Assembly (NCBI GenBank): GCA_029983675.1
Contig: JASBYY010000006.1
Location: 9,194-73,193 of the forward strand
Length of the DNA stretch: 64,000 bases
DNA from: Bacteroidales bacterium
GTDB taxonomy: Bacteria; Bacteroidota; Bacteroidia; Bacteroidales; F082
Direction of reading: 5' to 3'
Part shown: positions 62,760 to 64,000 of the stretch, piece by piece
Layout: each line of letters opens with the position of its first letter
Numbering within the stretch: position 1 is the stretch's first letter
Position numbers and translations under genes: made by a program
The notes under the pieces: generated by a model
Told to the model about the DNA's origin: nothing
Database searches by the model: none
The model's input: only the letters and a program-made list of their open reading frames with translations

Positions 62760-63005
62760 TCAAAGCCAGAACCCTGAGTAATAAGAGCCATCGGATTGAG
62801 CCAAATTACCTACACCCATTGGAATATTATCTACAAAAGTGCCTTCAAAGTACAACTTTGGAGTTCTATAAATGACATCCCCACAAATTTTTCCTTTTTC
62901 CCAAATGCCATAGACTGAATCATTGGCACTAATATACAAGCCTTCACCTTCCCAAAGCCCCGTTTTCCACTTACCTTGGTAGGATGTTCCATTCGCATAA
63001 TTCAT
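62760..63005 (-). CDS. MORN-repeat protein, C-terminal piece
   Basis: 81 residues with MORN-like units (YANGTSYQGKWKTGLWEGEGLY, LYFEGTFVDNIPMGVGNL, GSYYSGFW). It begins with ATGA overlapping the stop of the upstream MORN gene, and the two read as one repeat series if the frame is joined. So this is either a coupled second gene or the rest of one gene broken by a 1-nt slip in the A run. It stops in mid repeat, right at the IS256 end, which suggests truncation by the insertion. Confidence 0.6.
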   Translation of the reverse strand: MNYANGTSYQGKWKTGLWEGEGLYISANDSVYGIWEKGKICGDVIYRTPKLYFEGTFVDNIPMGVGNLAQSDGSYYSGFWL

Positions 63006-63634
63006 TTTGTGCCAAGTCCATCGGGCTTCCCTTCTTTGGTATATCCATAGTAATGGCCTTGTGGTAGTTGTTCATCAACTAATGTTTGTGAAAGTCTTCC
63101 TTTTATCCAATTACCAGTTTTGATAGAACCATCTTCTTTGTAAAGCGTTCCTTCTCCATTGAATGCCCCATCTTTCCAATCCCCTTCATAATATAGTTTT
63201 CCATTCCTGTAAAGTTTCAGAAAGCCATTAGGTTTGCTGTTATGAAAATATCCAATATAAAGTTCATCTGCTTTTACTAAAACGCCAAAACCCTCCATTT
63301 TGTCATCAACTACTGCACCCACATATTGGCTGCCGTCATCCATTGTCACTACATCCTCAATGGATTGTGCTCCATAAAATATATTTATTTTATGGTCTGT
63401 CTTATGTCCGTCTGCATCAATGACAGAAAGGACACCGATCCCGTTAGGAACGCTGTCAATCACATTACCTTTCCATAAAAATGATTTTGTCGTATCTGAT
63501 GAAGATACCCACAACCAAACATCCTCATTAGTCTTCATCCATAATTGGTTAGGACGAAAAGAACATGAAGTTGATAGGAAAAGGACAAGACTTGTCAAAA
63601 CTATATATTTTATGTATCTTATCTTCTGTGACAT
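63002..63634 (-). CDS. MORN-repeat lipoprotein, N-terminal piece
   Basis: 210 residues from the ATG at 63634 (MSQKIRYIKYIVLTSLVLFLSTSC), with lipobox LSTSC. MORN-type repeats of about 23 residues follow: GSQYVGAVVDDKMEGFGVL, YIGYFHNSKPNGFLKLY, LYYEGDWKDGAFNGEGTLY, GYTKEGKPDGLGTK. MORN repeats are membrane- or protein-binding beta hairpins; the function here is unknown. The frame is open to 63682, but those 16 residues are encoded by the end of the adjacent IS5-family remnant. Confidence 0.7.
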   Translation of the reverse strand: MSQKIRYIKYIVLTSLVLFLSTSCSFRPNQLWMKTNEDVWLWVSSSDTTKSFLWKGNVIDSVPNGIGVLSVIDADGHKTDHKINIFYGAQSIEDVVTMDDGSQYVGAVVDDKMEGFGVLVKADELYIGYFHNSKPNGFLKLYRNGKLYYEGDWKDGAFNGEGTLYKEDGSIKTGNWIKGRLSQTLVDEQLPQGHYYGYTKEGKPDGLGTK

Positions 63635-63650
63635 AGTTTTAGGTTTATTA

Positions 63651-63674
63651 AGAGTCTGTTTAAGAGTCTGTTTA
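63651..63674. repeat. Tandem 12-bp repeat at the IS5-family end
   Basis: AGAGTCTGTTTA occurs twice in direct tandem, next to AAATTTC. It looks like the terminal inverted repeat of the adjacent IS, with one extra copy of its outer part. Confidence 0.6.
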
Positions 63675-63678
63675 AATT

Positions 63679-64000
63679 TCAATGAAATAATTTGTTAAGC
63701 ATGATTTTTGCGAAGGCGATATGGAGCATTGCTTCCGAAGATTCGGAGTAGAATTCGTAGTCCAATGCGATCCTTCGGAAATTGTAGAGCCAAGCAAAGG
63801 ACCTTTCGACAATCCACCTGAGCGGAATTACGCTGAACTTTTTCGGGCACTCGTCTGGCCTGAGCACCACCTCAAGCTTGCAACCGAGAGTCTTGCGCAC
63901 CTTCTCCCTCAGGGTGTCCATCATGTCCTCAAAGACACCTTCGCGCTTCCACTTGGTGAAGTAGTAGAAAACGATGTTGTGCGGCGGGAAGTCCTTGGGG
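63679..64000 (-). pseudogene. IS5-family transposase with the catalytic core deleted (runs off the window)
   Basis: The open frame enters from the right edge. It reads an IS5-type N-terminal domain (KDFPPHNIVFYYFTKWKREG, then DTLREKVRKTLG). It goes straight into the usual C-terminus (CKLEVVLRPDECPKKF, PLRWIVERSFAWLYNFRRI, ALDYEFYSESSEAMLHIAFA). About 130 residues carrying two catalytic aspartates are missing, while the frame is kept. It therefore cannot transpose itself. Its end abuts the MORN lipoprotein gene. Confidence 0.8.

Noticed and set aside
1..64000. tRNA, rRNA, tmRNA or RNase P RNA genes
   Set aside because: I looked in the larger gaps and saw no cloverleaf, TTC-loop or ribosomal motifs. 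A covariance search would be decisive.

Overview
The window is chromosomal DNA from a member of the Bacteroidales (phylum Bacteroidota). Lineage markers seen directly are a MurF-alanine racemase fusion, the DUF4271-hemD-rnpA-yidD-ctp block, ileS-dksA-lspA in that order, a V-type ATPase operon with a DUF2764 subunit, DUF5606 and DUF4296 proteins, GIN-domain and TonB-receptor outer-membrane proteins, and -7 boxes of the Bacteroidota type TAnnTTTG. I cannot place it to genus. Most of the window is ordinary core genome.

Layout: 1-1266, the 5' part of a TonB-dependent receptor and a Cys-rich exported protein; 1303-5916, lspA, dksA-like and ileS; 6104-8431, a GH20 hexosaminidase lipoprotein; 8514-10994, murF-alr; 11062-12934, a conserved protein, a GtrA protein and cdd; 12931-18686, O-antigen ligase, ctp, yidD, rnpA, hemD and DUF4271; 18951-21230, pta-ackA; 21334-23299, a PAS protein and a GIN/beta-barrel protein; 23585-29878, an LptF/LptG permease, two glycosyltransferases, ettA and DUF805; 29930-34404, a DUF4296 lipoprotein, recQ, kdsD and lptB; 34450-39521, pssA, queA, DUF5606 and pyrK-pyrD; 39566-43679, murB, two glycosyltransferases and ftsE; 44226-50902, small membrane and lipoprotein genes, ogt, an AlkA-type glycosylase, cysS, patatin, a PagL-like protein and a five-repeat protein; 51152-60770, the V-ATPase operon; 60771-64000, an accessory end with an IS256-family element, a split MORN-repeat gene and a deleted IS5-family element.

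Many genes serve the envelope: lspA, murF-alr, murB, kdsD, lptB, the LptF/G permease, pssA, O-antigen ligase, GtrA, four glycosyltransferases and the PagL-like protein. Acetate formation (pta-ackA), pyrimidine synthesis (pyrK-pyrD) and the ion-translocating V-ATPase are the main energy and metabolic systems.

The most unusual region is the V-ATPase operon. Between the DUF2764 gene and the subunit A gene lie two successive modules. Each has an array of 20-bp inverted-repeat boxes, a SatD-family gene (cyclase-like domain plus HTH) and a membrane-protein gene. The downstream module is intact (satD plus DUF3307). The upstream one has a truncated satD followed by a DUF1648 gene. A 63-bp copy of the subunit A 5' end lies between them as a recombination scar. 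The two arrays have different half-sites (TATCAG and TATAAG) but share a 29-bp period.

The second unusual item is a family of about 205-bp hairpin-forming repeats ending in TTAGAAGCTGTTTTGAAT, with three copies and one solo end. One copy carries a nested palindrome.
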